The notes beneath the pieces are model-generated. The model ran no database searches. It was given only the letters and a program-made list of their open reading frames with translations, and was not told the DNA's origin. This document shows, one piece after another, positions 53,270 to 62,932 of a DNA stretch of 64,000 bases. Position 1 is the first letter of the stretch, and each line of letters opens with the position of its first letter. This DNA comes from UBA6522 sp965237785 (lineage in GTDB: Bacteria > Pseudomonadota > Gammaproteobacteria > Steroidobacterales > Rariloculaceae): contig OZ250159.1 of the NCBI GenBank assembly GCA_965237785.1, forward strand, positions 4,216,001 through 4,280,000, given 5' to 3'. Made by a program: the position numbers and the translations under genes.

Positions 53270-55861
53270 ATGGGTCTGATTCTCGATTTCGGCTATCTTT
53301 TCGGCGCATTGGCGGCGCTGCCCTGGATCGTGTATCGGATCAGCGTGCGGGGAGACTGGCACGGCATTCCACTGAGGCTGGGTTTCGGCCTGCCGCCTCC
53401 GGTACGCGGTTGCATTTGGCTGCACGGTTCTTCCGCGGGCGAGATATCGCTCCTGCGACCTCTGATCGGGCGCTTGAGGGAGGACTTTCCCTCGGTACCC
53501 ATCGTTGTTTCGGCCTATTCCTCCACCGGCTTTGCGGCCGCCCGACGGAACTACCCGGAGGCGCGGGTGATCTTCTTCCCGGTGGACCTGAGTTTCGTCG
53601 TGCGAAGCTTCCTGCGTCGCTTCGATCCCCGGCTCGTGGTCATCGTAGAGTCGGATTTCTGGCCGAATTTCCTGCTTGCGGCGCGTGCAAAAGCCATCCC
53701 GGTCACGGTAATCAACGGCAAGATGTCGCCAAAGACCTACCGTATCCACAAGAGGACCCGGCTGATCCCATGGCTGTTGCGCCGGATGCCGCTGGTCGCG
53801 GTGCAGAACGACCAGCACGCCGCACGGTTTCGGGGACTCGGTGTTTCCGCAGAGCGCGTGGCGGTCACCGGCAACATGAAATACGACCTGATGGATTCCG
53901 ATGGGCCGTCTGCGGCCGACTCGCGGCAGGCGCTCGGCTACACGCCGCAGGACGTGGTTATCGTCGGTGGCAGCCTTCGCGATGGCGAGAACGAACTCGT
54001 TGCCGAGTGCCATCGGTCGCTTGTGATGGCGCATCCTGGAACCGCGCTCATCATGGCGCCGCGTTATCCCGCGGAAGCCGCTCGCGTGCAGGCCGTACTG
54101 GAAGGCGTGGGGCTGTCCGTGGTGCGAAAGTCCGAGGTCAATGCCGGGCGCAGCCGGCCGCCCGGCCGTGGCGCGGTGCTCCTGGTGGATACCGTGGGGG
54201 AGTTGCGGCACCTCTATGCTGCGGCCGACATCGCCTTCGTGGGCGGAAGCCTGTTCCACCGGGGCAGCAACAAGGGCGGACACAATGTGATCGAACCCGC
54301 CATCCGCGGCATCCCCGTGCTCTTCGGCCCCTATCACTTCAGCTTTCGCGACACGGTTGACGATCTGCTGGCGGCTGAAGCGGGAATCCGTGTATCCGAC
54401 GCGGCGGAACTGCGCGCGGCGCTCGAGGCCCTGTTGACAGATGCCGACAGATGCCGGGGGATGGGTCGCCGCGCGCAAGAGGTGATCCTCCGCCACCAGG
54501 GCGCAACGGCTCGCAACTACACGCTGCTGACCCCTTACCTTGCAACGTTCAACCGGCGCTGCGCAACACCGCGACTCGCCGTCTGGTCGGTGGTGGTGTA
54601 TTTTCTGCTGCCCTATGCGATTTTCAATCTGCTTCGACGCGGCTTGAGTTACCCGGCGTATTGGACCCGGTGGCCGGAGCGGTTCGGATACGGGCCGTCC
54701 GCCGAGACCCAAAAGAGCATCTGGATTCACGCCGTGTCCGTGGGCGAAGTACGATCGGCCGCGCAGCTCGTGCATGCGCTTGGCGAGCGTTACCCCGATC
54801 ACCGCCTGGTGGTGACCACGGCGACTCCGACCGGTTCCAGGCAAGTACAGGATTTGTTTGGCGATCGAGTGACCCACTCCTATGTGCCCTACGATCTGCC
54901 CGGGGCGGTGCGCCGGTTCATGAACCGCGTCAACCCGGTGTTCGCTATCGTCGCCGAGACGGAGTTCTGGCCCAACCTGTTCGGCGAATGCAGCCGACGC
55001 GGGATTCCCCTTTTACTGGTGAACGTCCACATTTCGGCGACGTCACTGTGGCGGTACAAGCGCGTACCGGTTGCCACCAACGTGATGTTGGCGAACGCCG
55101 ACTTGCTCTGCGCACAAACGCCAAGGGACGCAAGGCAGCTCGCGGACCTGGGGGTTGCCGGAGACGCGATCCACGTTACCGGCAACCTGAAATTCGATGC
55201 GCCGGTTGAGGAATCATTGCTTGCAGAGGGCCGGCGGCTTCGCGAGGAGTGGGGGCGGGATCGGTTTGTATTCGTCGCCGCAAGTACGCACGCCGGCGAA
55301 GAGCGGCATATTCTCGCGGCCCTCTCCCGACTGCGACTGATCTGTCCGGAAATCCTGCTGATCCTGGCGCCGCGGCATCCGGAGCGCTTTGGTGGCGTCG
55401 CCAGGCTCTGCCGGCGGGCGGGATTCAGCGTTGTCCGCCGGACCCGTCACGCCGGGGAACTGGCGCGTGGTGTGGCGGTAGTGGTCGGCGACACCATGGG
55501 CGAGTTGCAGAAATTCTATGCCGCATCGGATGTGGCCTTTGTCGGCGGCAGCCTGGTCAAGGTGGGCGGGCACAATCTATTGGAAGCCTGCGCCGTCGGT
55601 GTGCCGGTCATCTTCGGCCCCCATATGTTTCAGGCCGAAGAGATCAGCGCCATGGCGCTGGAACGGGGCGCGGCGCGAAGAGTGGTGGATGTAGACAGCC
55701 TGACCGATGCGGTCAAGGCATACATTGACGAGCCGGCCCTTCGCGAGGCGGCCGGCGCGGCCGCCCGTGCCCTGGTGGCGGACAATCGCGGTGCGCTCCA
55801 GCGGACGTTGGCATTGATCGAAGTCACATTGAACTCGGTGGCCAACAGACGTCGGCGATGA
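53270..55861 (+). CDS. waaA: Double-length Kdo transferase (two WaaA units in one chain)
   Basis: The 863 residues contain two GT30 units. The first (about 1-425) has WLHGSSAGEISLLRPLI, VESDFWPNFL, GNMKYDL, IMAPRYP and FVGGSLFHRGSNKGGHN. The second (about 433-863) has IHAVSVGEVRSAAQLV, AETEFWPNLF, GNLKFDAP, ILAPRHPERF and FVGGSLVKVGGHN. Both keep the active-site Glu and membrane-near N-terminal helices. Usual WaaA is about 425 residues and adds Kdo to lipid A precursor at the inner membrane. The halves are clearly diverged, so this is an old duplication or a fusion of two enzymes with distinct acceptors. No stop or start separates them. Confidence 0.93.
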   Translation: MGLILDFGYLFGALAALPWIVYRISVRGDWHGIPLRLGFGLPPPVRGCIWLHGSSAGEISLLRPLIGRLREDFPSVPIVVSAYSSTGFAAARRNYPEARVIFFPVDLSFVVRSFLRRFDPRLVVIVESDFWPNFLLAARAKAIPVTVINGKMSPKTYRIHKRTRLIPWLLRRMPLVAVQNDQHAARFRGLGVSAERVAVTGNMKYDLMDSDGPSAADSRQALGYTPQDVVIVGGSLRDGENELVAECHRSLVMAHPGTALIMAPRYPAEAARVQAVLEGVGLSVVRKSEVNAGRSRPPGRGAVLLVDTVGELRHLYAAADIAFVGGSLFHRGSNKGGHNVIEPAIRGIPVLFGPYHFSFRDTVDDLLAAEAGIRVSDAAELRAALEALLTDADRCRGMGRRAQEVILRHQGATARNYTLLTPYLATFNRRCATPRLAVWSVVVYFLLPYAIFNLLRRGLSYPAYWTRWPERFGYGPSAETQKSIWIHAVSVGEVRSAAQLVHALGERYPDHRLVVTTATPTGSRQVQDLFGDRVTHSYVPYDLPGAVRRFMNRVNPVFAIVAETEFWPNLFGECSRRGIPLLLVNVHISATSLWRYKRVPVATNVMLANADLLCAQTPRDARQLADLGVAGDAIHVTGNLKFDAPVEESLLAEGRRLREEWGRDRFVFVAASTHAGEERHILAALSRLRLICPEILLILAPRHPERFGGVARLCRRAGFSVVRRTRHAGELARGVAVVVGDTMGELQKFYAASDVAFVGGSLVKVGGHNLLEACAVGVPVIFGPHMFQAEEISAMALERGAARRVVDVDSLTDAVKAYIDEPALREAAGAAARALVADNRGALQRTLALIEVTLNSVANRRRR

Positions 55862-56712
55862 GCTATGGTGTTGAACCGGGAAATGAACAGGTTCGGACGA
55901 TGATGGCAAAGGACCGGAGGCCCTGGGCGCCGCTCATGATGCTCGCAGTGCTGTCGGTTTGGGGGCGCGCCAACGGGTTCGGTGTGGACGGGCACCGGAT
56001 CGCGGGCTTGGTGGCCCAGGAGCGCCTTTGCGCACGGGCAGAGGCAGAAGTCAGAGTGCTGGGCGAGGGCCGCGGTCTCGACGAACTGGGGCTGTGGGCG
56101 GACTGGATTCGGGACGAACCGGAGTGGAGGCATTCGGCTCCCTGGCACTATATGAATATTCCGGACGGCGCACCTCTGAACGATTATCGGCATCCGCCGG
56201 AAGGCGACATTCTCTGGGCGATCAGCCATTTCGCCGAAGAATTACGGGACCCCGGGGCCGCGGTCGAACAACGCCGCCACGCGCTCGGGTTTCTCGTTCA
56301 CTTCGTGGTGGACCTTCACCAGCCGCTTCACGTCGGGCGTGAGTCGGACCGTGGCGGGAACACCGTGCGGGTCGATGCGGGCACGGGCGAGCCGATCAAT
56401 CTACATCGTTTCTGGGACACCGAGGCCGTCATGCTGTCCGGGCTCGATGCCGAGGACTATGCCCACGACCTGTCACGGCTCGCGGACGAGAACGCTGATG
56501 CCTGGGCGCAAAGCACGGCGCTGGATTGGGCCCGCGAAAGTCAGGCGCTGCGGCCGGATGTGTACGATCTCGCTGACGGCGACGACCGGCTCACCCGGGA
56601 CTATCTTGGTCGGGCGGTAAGCGTGACCCGGCTGCGACTTGCCCAGGCGGGCGTCCGGCTGGCGGCGGAACTCAACCGGGTGTTTTGCCCGGGAGCCCCG
56701 GAGTCGCAGTAG
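55858..56712 (+). CDS. S1/P1-type zinc nuclease
   Basis: A 284-residue protein with a hydrophobic signal segment (APLMMLAVLSVWG). Ligands of the trinuclear zinc site appear as GVDGHRIAGLVA, LWADWIRDE, HYMNIPDG, FVVDLHQPLHVGRESDRGGN and NLHRFWDTE. Family proteins have a mature N-terminal Trp that binds zinc; here the corresponding residue is Phe (GFGVDGH). It would hydrolyse single-stranded nucleic acid or nucleotides in the periplasm. The start overlaps the waaA stop by ATGA; an internal Met 15 codons later fits the signal peptide better. Confidence 0.88.
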   Translation: MSYGVEPGNEQVRTMMAKDRRPWAPLMMLAVLSVWGRANGFGVDGHRIAGLVAQERLCARAEAEVRVLGEGRGLDELGLWADWIRDEPEWRHSAPWHYMNIPDGAPLNDYRHPPEGDILWAISHFAEELRDPGAAVEQRRHALGFLVHFVVDLHQPLHVGRESDRGGNTVRVDAGTGEPINLHRFWDTEAVMLSGLDAEDYAHDLSRLADENADAWAQSTALDWARESQALRPDVYDLADGDDRLTRDYLGRAVSVTRLRLAQAGVRLAAELNRVFCPGAPESQ

Positions 56713-57657
56713 TCAATCGGCGAGAAACTTCTCCACATCCAGTGCTGCCATGCAGCCTGAACCCGCCGAGGTGACTGCCTGCCGGTAGATCGGGTCCGCC
56801 ACGTCGCCGGCGGCGAACACGCCTTCGACGCTGGTCGCGGTCGCCATGCCCGATTCGCCGGGGTGCAGCACGATATAGCCGCCTTCCATCTCAAGCTGCC
56901 CTTCGAAGATGCCCGTGTTGGGGGTGTGGCCGATGGCGATGAAGACCCCCTGGGCCTCGATCTCGCGTGTCCCACTGGATTGAACGTGCCGGAGCCGGGC
57001 GCCGGTGACGCCGTTGCCGTCGCCGAGAACTTCCTCCAGCACATGGTCCCAGAGTATCGTGACATTCTCGTTTTCGGATTTTGCGATCAGCCGGTTGCCG
57101 AGGATTTTCTCTGCGCGGAATTGATCGCGCCGGTGCACCACGGAGACGTGCGAGGCGATGTTTGCCAGATACAGCGCTTCCTCCACCGCCGTATTGCCGC
57201 CGCCGATCACAGCGACCGGCTGGTTTCTGAAGAAAAAGCCGTCGCAGGTGGCGCAAGCCGACACGCCCTTGCCCTTGTACGCTTCCTCGGTCGGCAGGCC
57301 GAGGTACCTGGCAGATGCTCCGGTGGCAATGATCAGGGCGTCGCAGGAGTACTCGCCGCTGTCTCCGGAAAGCCGGAACGGCCGCTGCCCGAGCTCCACG
57401 GCGTTGACGTGATCGTAGATCAGCCGGGTGCCGAAGCGCTCCGCGTGCAGGCGCATCCGCTCCATCAGCTCCGGCCCCTGAACGCCGTCGTTGTCGCCGG
57501 GCCAATTGTCGACATCCGTGGTGGTGGTCATCTGGCCACCGACCTCGATACCGGTGATGATGACCGGCTCGAGCGCGGCCCGGGCTGCGTACACGGCCGC
57601 GGTGTAACCGGCGGGACCGGAGCCCAGAATGATCAATTGATGGTGTGCCGTGGTCAT
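56713..57657 (-). CDS. trxB: Thioredoxin reductase
   Basis: A 314-residue flavoprotein. FAD motif LIILGSGPAGYTAAVYAARA, redox pair SACATCDGFF (Cys135, Cys138), NADPH motif VAVIGGGNTAVEEALYLA and the C-terminal GVFAAGDVADPIYRQAVTSA are all present. It reduces thioredoxin with NADPH. The ATG at 57657 gives the standard N-terminus; an upstream start adds 22 unrelated residues. It abuts the S1/P1 nuclease stop and is divergent from metK. Confidence 0.96.
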   Translation of the reverse strand: MTTAHHQLIILGSGPAGYTAAVYAARAALEPVIITGIEVGGQMTTTTDVDNWPGDNDGVQGPELMERMRLHAERFGTRLIYDHVNAVELGQRPFRLSGDSGEYSCDALIIATGASARYLGLPTEEAYKGKGVSACATCDGFFFRNQPVAVIGGGNTAVEEALYLANIASHVSVVHRRDQFRAEKILGNRLIAKSENENVTILWDHVLEEVLGDGNGVTGARLRHVQSSGTREIEAQGVFIAIGHTPNTGIFEGQLEMEGGYIVLHPGESGMATATSVEGVFAAGDVADPIYRQAVTSAGSGCMAALDVEKFLAD

Positions 57658-57804
57658 GCGGTCTCCTGAAACCCGGGGCTGGGCGGACGCTATGGTAATC
57701 GAACCATTCCACCAGGTCTGCAATAAGAGCTATTATCCCGGCCGGCGCCAGTACCTGCGGGTACGCCATTGATACCGCCAAAGTTGTTCCTTGGGAGCTG
57801 ATGC

Positions 57805-58995
57805 ATGGGCAATTTCCTCTTCACGTCCGAATCGGTGTCCGAGGGTCACCCCGACAAGATGTGCGACCAGATCTCCGACGCGGTGCTGGACGCCGTTTTG
57901 CAGGACGATACCGACGGCCGAGTGGCCTGCGAGACGCTGACCAAGACAGGTCTCGTCATGGTGGCGGGGGAAATCACGACCAGTACCTACGTGGACGTGG
58001 AAGGCACCGTGCGCAAGACCGTGACGGAGATCGGTTATGACAATTCCGAGGTGGGTTTCGACGGCAACACCTGCGCGGTGATCAACGAACTCGGCGAACA
58101 GTCGGCCGATATCGCGCAGGGTGTCGACCGCAAGCGGCCGGAAGACCAGGGCGCCGGCGACCAGGGATTCATGTTCGGTTATGCGAGCAACGAGACCGAC
58201 GAATTGATGCCGGCGCCGATCGTCTACGCACATCGGCTGATGGAGCAACAGGCAGCGGTGCGCAGGTCTTTCGAAAAGCACGCCAGGAGCGCAGGCGAAC
58301 AGGCCTTGCTGCGGCCGGACGCAAAGAGCCAGGTGACGTTCAGGTATGAGAACGGCCGGCCCGCCGGCGTGGCGGCCGTGGTGGTGTCGACGCAGCATGC
58401 GGACCTGGATGATCTGGGGTTTGCCTTTGCGGATCTGAAAGAGGTCGTGATGGAGGAGGTCATCAAGCCGGTTTTTCCGGAGAAATGGTTGAGCGCCGAT
58501 ACCGAATACCATATCAATCCCACGGGGCGATTCGTGACCGGAGGACCCAAGGGCGACTGCGGTCTGACCGGGCGCAAGATCATCGTCGATACCTACGGCG
58601 GCATGGCCCGGCACGGCGGCGGCGCCTTCTCGGGCAAGGACCCGTCCAAGGTGGATCGCTCGGCTGCTTACGCGGCCCGTTACGTGGCCAAGAACGTGGT
58701 CGCGGCCGGCCTGGCCGACCGCTGCGAGGTCCAGGTCGCCTACGCCATCGGCATGGCCAGGCCGACCTCGATCATGGTCGAGACATTCGGCACCGGCAGG
58801 ATCGACGAGAACAGGATCCGCGAACTGGTTACAGAGCACTTCGATCTGACTCCCTACGGGATCCTGCAGATGCTCGATCTGGTCCGGCCGATCTACCGGA
58901 AAACGGCGGCCTACGGCCACTTCGGCCGCAGCGACCCGGACTTCACGTGGGAGCGAACCGACAAGGCCGATGCGCTGAAGGACGCGGCGAAGTAG
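57805..58995 (+). CDS. metK: S-adenosylmethionine synthetase
   Basis: A 396-residue enzyme with FTSESVSEGHPDKMCDQISD, GAGDQGFMFGYA, the P-loop-like GGMARHGGGAFSGKDPSKVD and a C-terminal YGHFGRSDPDFTWE. It makes SAM from ATP and methionine. It begins a co-directional set with a sugar/nucleoside kinase and SAH hydrolase, 10 and 32 bases apart, clearly a SAM-cycle operon. No SAM riboswitch was recognised in the 147 bases before it. Confidence 0.97.
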   Translation: MGNFLFTSESVSEGHPDKMCDQISDAVLDAVLQDDTDGRVACETLTKTGLVMVAGEITTSTYVDVEGTVRKTVTEIGYDNSEVGFDGNTCAVINELGEQSADIAQGVDRKRPEDQGAGDQGFMFGYASNETDELMPAPIVYAHRLMEQQAAVRRSFEKHARSAGEQALLRPDAKSQVTFRYENGRPAGVAAVVVSTQHADLDDLGFAFADLKEVVMEEVIKPVFPEKWLSADTEYHINPTGRFVTGGPKGDCGLTGRKIIVDTYGGMARHGGGAFSGKDPSKVDRSAAYAARYVAKNVVAAGLADRCEVQVAYAIGMARPTSIMVETFGTGRIDENRIRELVTEHFDLTPYGILQMLDLVRPIYRKTAAYGHFGRSDPDFTWERTDKADALKDAAK

Positions 58996-59005
58996 CGTTG
59001 TCGTC

Positions 59006-59965
59006 ATGCCTGCCCTGATCTGCGGCTCCATCGCCTACGACAACATCATGGTGTTCGAGGACTCGTTCAAGAACCACATTCTTCCCGAGCAGATTCATAT
59101 TCTCAATGTCGCCTTTCTTGTGCCCAAATTGCGGCGCGAGTTCGGCGGCTGCGCGATGAATATCGCCTACAACCTCAAGCTCCTGGGCGAGGATCCCATT
59201 CCCATGGGCACGGCGGGGCGAGACTTCGAACCCTATCGCGAGTGGCTGGATCGGCAGGGCATTCGCCGGGACCACATCAGGGTTGTCGACGACTTGTACA
59301 CAGCTCAGGTGTACATCACCACGGATCTGGACGACAACCAGATTACCGTCGTTCACCCGGGCGCCATGGAGCACTCCCACCGCAACAGGGTAGAGGATGC
59401 GCCGGAAGCGACCATCGGCATCCTTTCCCCCGACGGACGCGAAGGCATGGTGCAGCATGCCGCGCAGTTTGCAGCGGCCGGAGTCCCGTTCATTTTCGAT
59501 CCCGGCCAGCAGTTGGGGCTTTTCGACGGCGAGGAATTGCGGCAGTTCATCGAGCAGGCCCGTTGGGTGGCGGTCAACGACTACGAATGGCAAATGCTCA
59601 CGACCCGTACGGGCTGGAGTACCGGCGATGTCACCGGGCGTGTGGATGCGCTCATCGTCACCCGCGGCGGGGAGGGCTCGACGATTCACACTCGCGATAC
59701 CGACCTTGAGATTCCCGCCGCAAAACCCCGGCGCGTCAACGATCCCACCGGATGCGGCGACGCGTATCGAGCGGGCTTGCTGTACGGACTGATGCGCGGC
59801 TGGGATTGGCCGGCGACGGGACGCGTCGCAAGTTTGATGGGCGCGATCAAGATAGAATGCGACGGTACCCAGAACCATCGTTTCACCATGAGTGAGTTCG
59901 GGCAGCGGTTTCAGGCGAGCTTCGGCCGCTCGATCGCGCACGCATCCGGGTCCAGGTGGGAATAG
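59006..59965 (+). CDS. PfkB-family kinase, probable adenosine kinase
   Basis: A 319-residue ribokinase-family protein. LRREFGGCAMNIAYNLKLLG is the substrate motif and VNDPTGCGDAYRAGLLYGL the catalytic anion hole, with base Asp252. The family covers sugar and nucleoside kinases. Its position between metK and ahcY points to adenosine kinase, removing the adenosine released by SAH hydrolase. Length is normal for bacterial forms of this group. Confidence 0.88.
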   Translation: MPALICGSIAYDNIMVFEDSFKNHILPEQIHILNVAFLVPKLRREFGGCAMNIAYNLKLLGEDPIPMGTAGRDFEPYREWLDRQGIRRDHIRVVDDLYTAQVYITTDLDDNQITVVHPGAMEHSHRNRVEDAPEATIGILSPDGREGMVQHAAQFAAAGVPFIFDPGQQLGLFDGEELRQFIEQARWVAVNDYEWQMLTTRTGWSTGDVTGRVDALIVTRGGEGSTIHTRDTDLEIPAAKPRRVNDPTGCGDAYRAGLLYGLMRGWDWPATGRVASLMGAIKIECDGTQNHRFTMSEFGQRFQASFGRSIAHASGSRWE

Positions 59966-59997
59966 CAGGCGAGATTACCCGGCGAGAAAGCGAAACT

Positions 59998-61431
59998 ATG
60001 AGCATGAGCAACAAGGTAGTGGCCCTCGATCCGTCCGACCGCGACTACGCGGTCCGGGATATCGGGCTGGCCGATTTCGGCCGCCGGGAAATCGAGTTGG
60101 CCGAGCATGAAATGCCCGGTCTGATGGCCGTCCGCGAGGAATACAGGTCGTCGCAGCCGCTGGCGGGTGCGCGCATCACCGGTTCCCTGCACATGACGAT
60201 CCAGACCGCCGTGCTCATCGAGACGCTGGAGGCGCTGGGCGCGCAGGTTCGCTGGGCGAGTTGCAATATCTTCTCCACCCAGGACCATGCCGCCGCGGCC
60301 ATCGCCGCCAACGGCACGCCCGTGTTTGCCGTCAAGGGCGAGACTCTCGAAGAGTATTGGGAATACGTCGACCGGATATTCGATTGGGGCGATGGCGCGG
60401 GGCCGAACGTCATTCTGGACGATGGCGGCGATGCGACGTTGTTTGCGCATCTGGGTTACCGCGCCGAGGATGACCTGTCCGTGCTGGACAAGGCTCCCGA
60501 AAGCGAGGAGGAACGCTTGCTGCTGGCCGCCGTACGCCGCTCCGTCGAGAGCGATCCGGGTCGCTTTCATCGCATCGTCAAGGGCATTCTCGGGGTGAGC
60601 GAGGAGACCACCACCGGCGTGCATCGGCTCTACCGGATGCTGGAACGCGGTGAGTTGCTGTTCCCGGCCATCAACGTCAACGACTCGGTCACCAAGTCCA
60701 AGTTCGATAACCTCTACGGCTGCCGGCATTCTCTCGTGGACGGCATCATGCGCGCCACCGACGTCATGCTCGCCGGCAAGGTGGCGGTGGTCGCGGGTTA
60801 CGGCGATGTGGGCAAGGGGTGCTGTCAGTCGCTCAAGGCCCAGGCCGCCCGCGTAGTCGTCACGGAAATCGACCCCATCTGCGCACTGCAGGCGGCCATG
60901 GAAGGCTACGAAGTCATGACCATGGACAACGCCTGCAAGATCGCCGACGTGGTGGTGACCGCCACCGGCTGCGTCGACGTGGTGACTGTGGAGCACATGG
61001 AGCAGATGAAGAACAACGCCATCGTCTGCAATATCGGCCACTTCGACAACGAGATTCAGGTGGACCTGGTCCGCCGGCACCAGTGGCAGGAGATCAAGCC
61101 TCAGGTCCACAAGATCACCTTTCCTCGCGGGCACAGCATCATTCTCCTGGCCGAAGGCCGCCTGGTAAATCTGGGCTGCGCCACGGGCCATCCGAGCTTC
61201 GTGATGTCGAACAGCTTCACCAATCAGGTCCTGGCGCAGATCGAGTTGTTCAAGAATCCGGACAACTACCCCCTTGGGGTCTATACGCTGCCCAAGGAAC
61301 TGGACGAAAAGGTGGCCCGGCTTCACCTCGGCAAGCTGGGCGTCGATCTGGAGGCGCTGACGCAGCGCCAGGCGGACTACCTCGGCATCCCGGTGGAAGG
61401 TCCGTACAAGTCGGACCACTATAAGTATTGA
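59998..61431 (+). CDS. ahcY: Adenosylhomocysteinase
   Basis: A 477-residue SAH hydrolase with GSLHMTIQTAVLIETLEALG, the catalytic NVNDSVTKSKFDN, the NAD motif VAGYGDVGKGCCQSLKAQ, ICNIGHFDNEI and the C-terminal GPYKSDHYKY that closes the NAD site of its dimer partner. It splits SAH into adenosine and homocysteine. The second-listed ATG (59998) fits family starts; another lies two codons later. Confidence 0.97.
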   Translation: MSMSNKVVALDPSDRDYAVRDIGLADFGRREIELAEHEMPGLMAVREEYRSSQPLAGARITGSLHMTIQTAVLIETLEALGAQVRWASCNIFSTQDHAAAAIAANGTPVFAVKGETLEEYWEYVDRIFDWGDGAGPNVILDDGGDATLFAHLGYRAEDDLSVLDKAPESEEERLLLAAVRRSVESDPGRFHRIVKGILGVSEETTTGVHRLYRMLERGELLFPAINVNDSVTKSKFDNLYGCRHSLVDGIMRATDVMLAGKVAVVAGYGDVGKGCCQSLKAQAARVVVTEIDPICALQAAMEGYEVMTMDNACKIADVVVTATGCVDVVTVEHMEQMKNNAIVCNIGHFDNEIQVDLVRRHQWQEIKPQVHKITFPRGHSIILLAEGRLVNLGCATGHPSFVMSNSFTNQVLAQIELFKNPDNYPLGVYTLPKELDEKVARLHLGKLGVDLEALTQRQADYLGIPVEGPYKSDHYKY

Positions 61432-61492
61432 TCCGGCACCGCGAGCACATTGACGGTCGCTGTAGAGCGTTGCGCACAGACATGGAAAGGAT

Positions 61493-62857
61493 GTGAAGAG
61501 GACGGCGACACTCGCAGGGTTGGTTTCGGCGCTCGCGTTGGGAATCGGGCTGGCTGCCGCCGGCCAGCCGCCCGAAATCTGCTGGACGGCGGGAGTCACG
61601 CTGTTGTGCGCGATGTGGTGGATTTCCGAAGCACTGCCCATGGCGGTCACCGCGCTCGTGCCCTTCGCTATTTTCCCCCTCGTGGGGGTGCTCACCCCGG
61701 CGCAGGTGGGGCAGGCTTACGGCAGCCCGCTGATTCTCCTTTATCTGGGCGGCTTCATGCTGTCCACGGCCATGGCAAAAAGCGGCGCCCACCGCCGGCT
61801 TGCGCTCGGCATGGTCAACTTATTCGGCGGCGCCGGAGACCGCGGCGTGGTGTTCGGCTTCATGGCGGCGGCGGCGCTGCTGAGCATGTGGATTTCCAAC
61901 ACCGCCACCAGCCTGATGCTCCTGCCCATTGCTCTCGCGACACTGGAGAATGTCGGCGATCGGCGACTGAAGATCGGCCTGTTGCTTGGAATTGCCTACG
62001 CCTGCAACGTCGGCGGCGTCGGCACTCCCATCGGCACGCCCCCCAATCTGATCTTCATGCAGGTCTACCAGGACACCACCGGTGTCGCGTTGAGTTTCAT
62101 GGATTGGATGGCCTGGGGATTGCCGGTGATGGTCATCTTCGTTCCCCTGATCGGGCTGTGGATCACTCGCGGGGTCTCCAGGTCACGTACCATCTCGCTG
62201 CCGAAGGTAGGTGCCTGGCGCACGGAGGAGAAGCGAACCCTGGCCGTTTTCGCGCTCACCGCGCTGGCGTGGATGACGCGCGGCGACCCCTTTGGCGGCT
62301 GGAGTGCCTGGCTGGATCTTCCCCAGGCCAACGACGCCAGCGTGGCGCTGCTCGCGGTGCTCGGCATGTTTCTGATTCCCAGCGGGAGCGGCGGACGGCT
62401 GCTCGATTGGGAGACCGCCGTCAAGATTCCCTGGGGCATCCTCATATTGTTCGCCGGAGGGATCTGCATCGCCAACGCATTCGTGAGTTCGGGCATCAGC
62501 CAGATCATCGGTGAGGCGCTGGCGGGGTTGAGCGGGCTGCATCCGTTGGTCGTAATTGCGGTGATCTGCCTTTGCGTCACCTTCCTGACGGAAATCACGA
62601 GCAATACCGCAACCACCGCGCTGCTCATGCCGATTCTGGCGGCGGCAGCGATCGGCGCAGGGGTCGATCCGCGCCTACTGATGGTGCCCGCGGCCATGAG
62701 CGCCAGTTGCGCCTTCATGCTGCCCGTTGCCACCGGCCCCAATGCAGTGATTTTCGCCTCTGGTCACGTGCCCATCGGGGCAATGGTTCGCGAAGGGTTG
62801 ATCCTGAATTTCATCGGCGCGGCGGTGCTGACGACGGTATGCTTCGCGTTGCTTTGA
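61493..62857 (+). CDS. SLC13/DASS-family sodium:anion symporter
   Basis: A 454-residue membrane protein, GTG start, with about 11 hydrophobic segments. The two substrate-binding SNT motifs are WISNTATSLML near residue 134 and EITSNTATTALLMP near 370, and GTPIGTPPNLIF lies between. These belong to the divalent anion:sodium symporters that take up dicarboxylates or sulfate. The transported anion cannot be read. It is the last co-directional gene after ahcY. Confidence 0.92.
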   Translation: MKRTATLAGLVSALALGIGLAAAGQPPEICWTAGVTLLCAMWWISEALPMAVTALVPFAIFPLVGVLTPAQVGQAYGSPLILLYLGGFMLSTAMAKSGAHRRLALGMVNLFGGAGDRGVVFGFMAAAALLSMWISNTATSLMLLPIALATLENVGDRRLKIGLLLGIAYACNVGGVGTPIGTPPNLIFMQVYQDTTGVALSFMDWMAWGLPVMVIFVPLIGLWITRGVSRSRTISLPKVGAWRTEEKRTLAVFALTALAWMTRGDPFGGWSAWLDLPQANDASVALLAVLGMFLIPSGSGGRLLDWETAVKIPWGILILFAGGICIANAFVSSGISQIIGEALAGLSGLHPLVVIAVICLCVTFLTEITSNTATTALLMPILAAAAIGAGVDPRLLMVPAAMSASCAFMLPVATGPNAVIFASGHVPIGAMVREGLILNFIGAAVLTTVCFALL

Positions 62858-62860
62858 TTG

Positions 62861-62880
62861 TCTGGATTTCTCAATCCGGA
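62861..62880 (+). terminator. Hairpin after the transporter gene
   Basis: TCTGGATT (62861-62868) and AATCCGGA (62873-62880) can pair around a TCTC loop just after the stop codon. There is no T run, so intrinsic termination is doubtful. Confidence 0.3.
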
Positions 62881-62932
62881 AAGTAGCGCCGCTTCACATC
62901 GATGCCGGCGTTGTGGGGGATAAACCGGCCCG

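Noticed and set aside
53099..54877. Long open frame (592 codons) on the minus strand
   Set aside because: It is antisense to the double Kdo transferase and overlaps the sulfoquinovose synthase start; low-complexity composition and no motifs.
57658..57804. Possible SAM riboswitch before metK
   Set aside because: No recognisable SAM-I, SAM-II or SAM-IV core or terminator stem could be built by eye; a covariance-model search would settle it.
59911..61695. Long open frame (594 codons) on the minus strand
   Set aside because: Antisense shadow of ahcY, with no recognisable domain.
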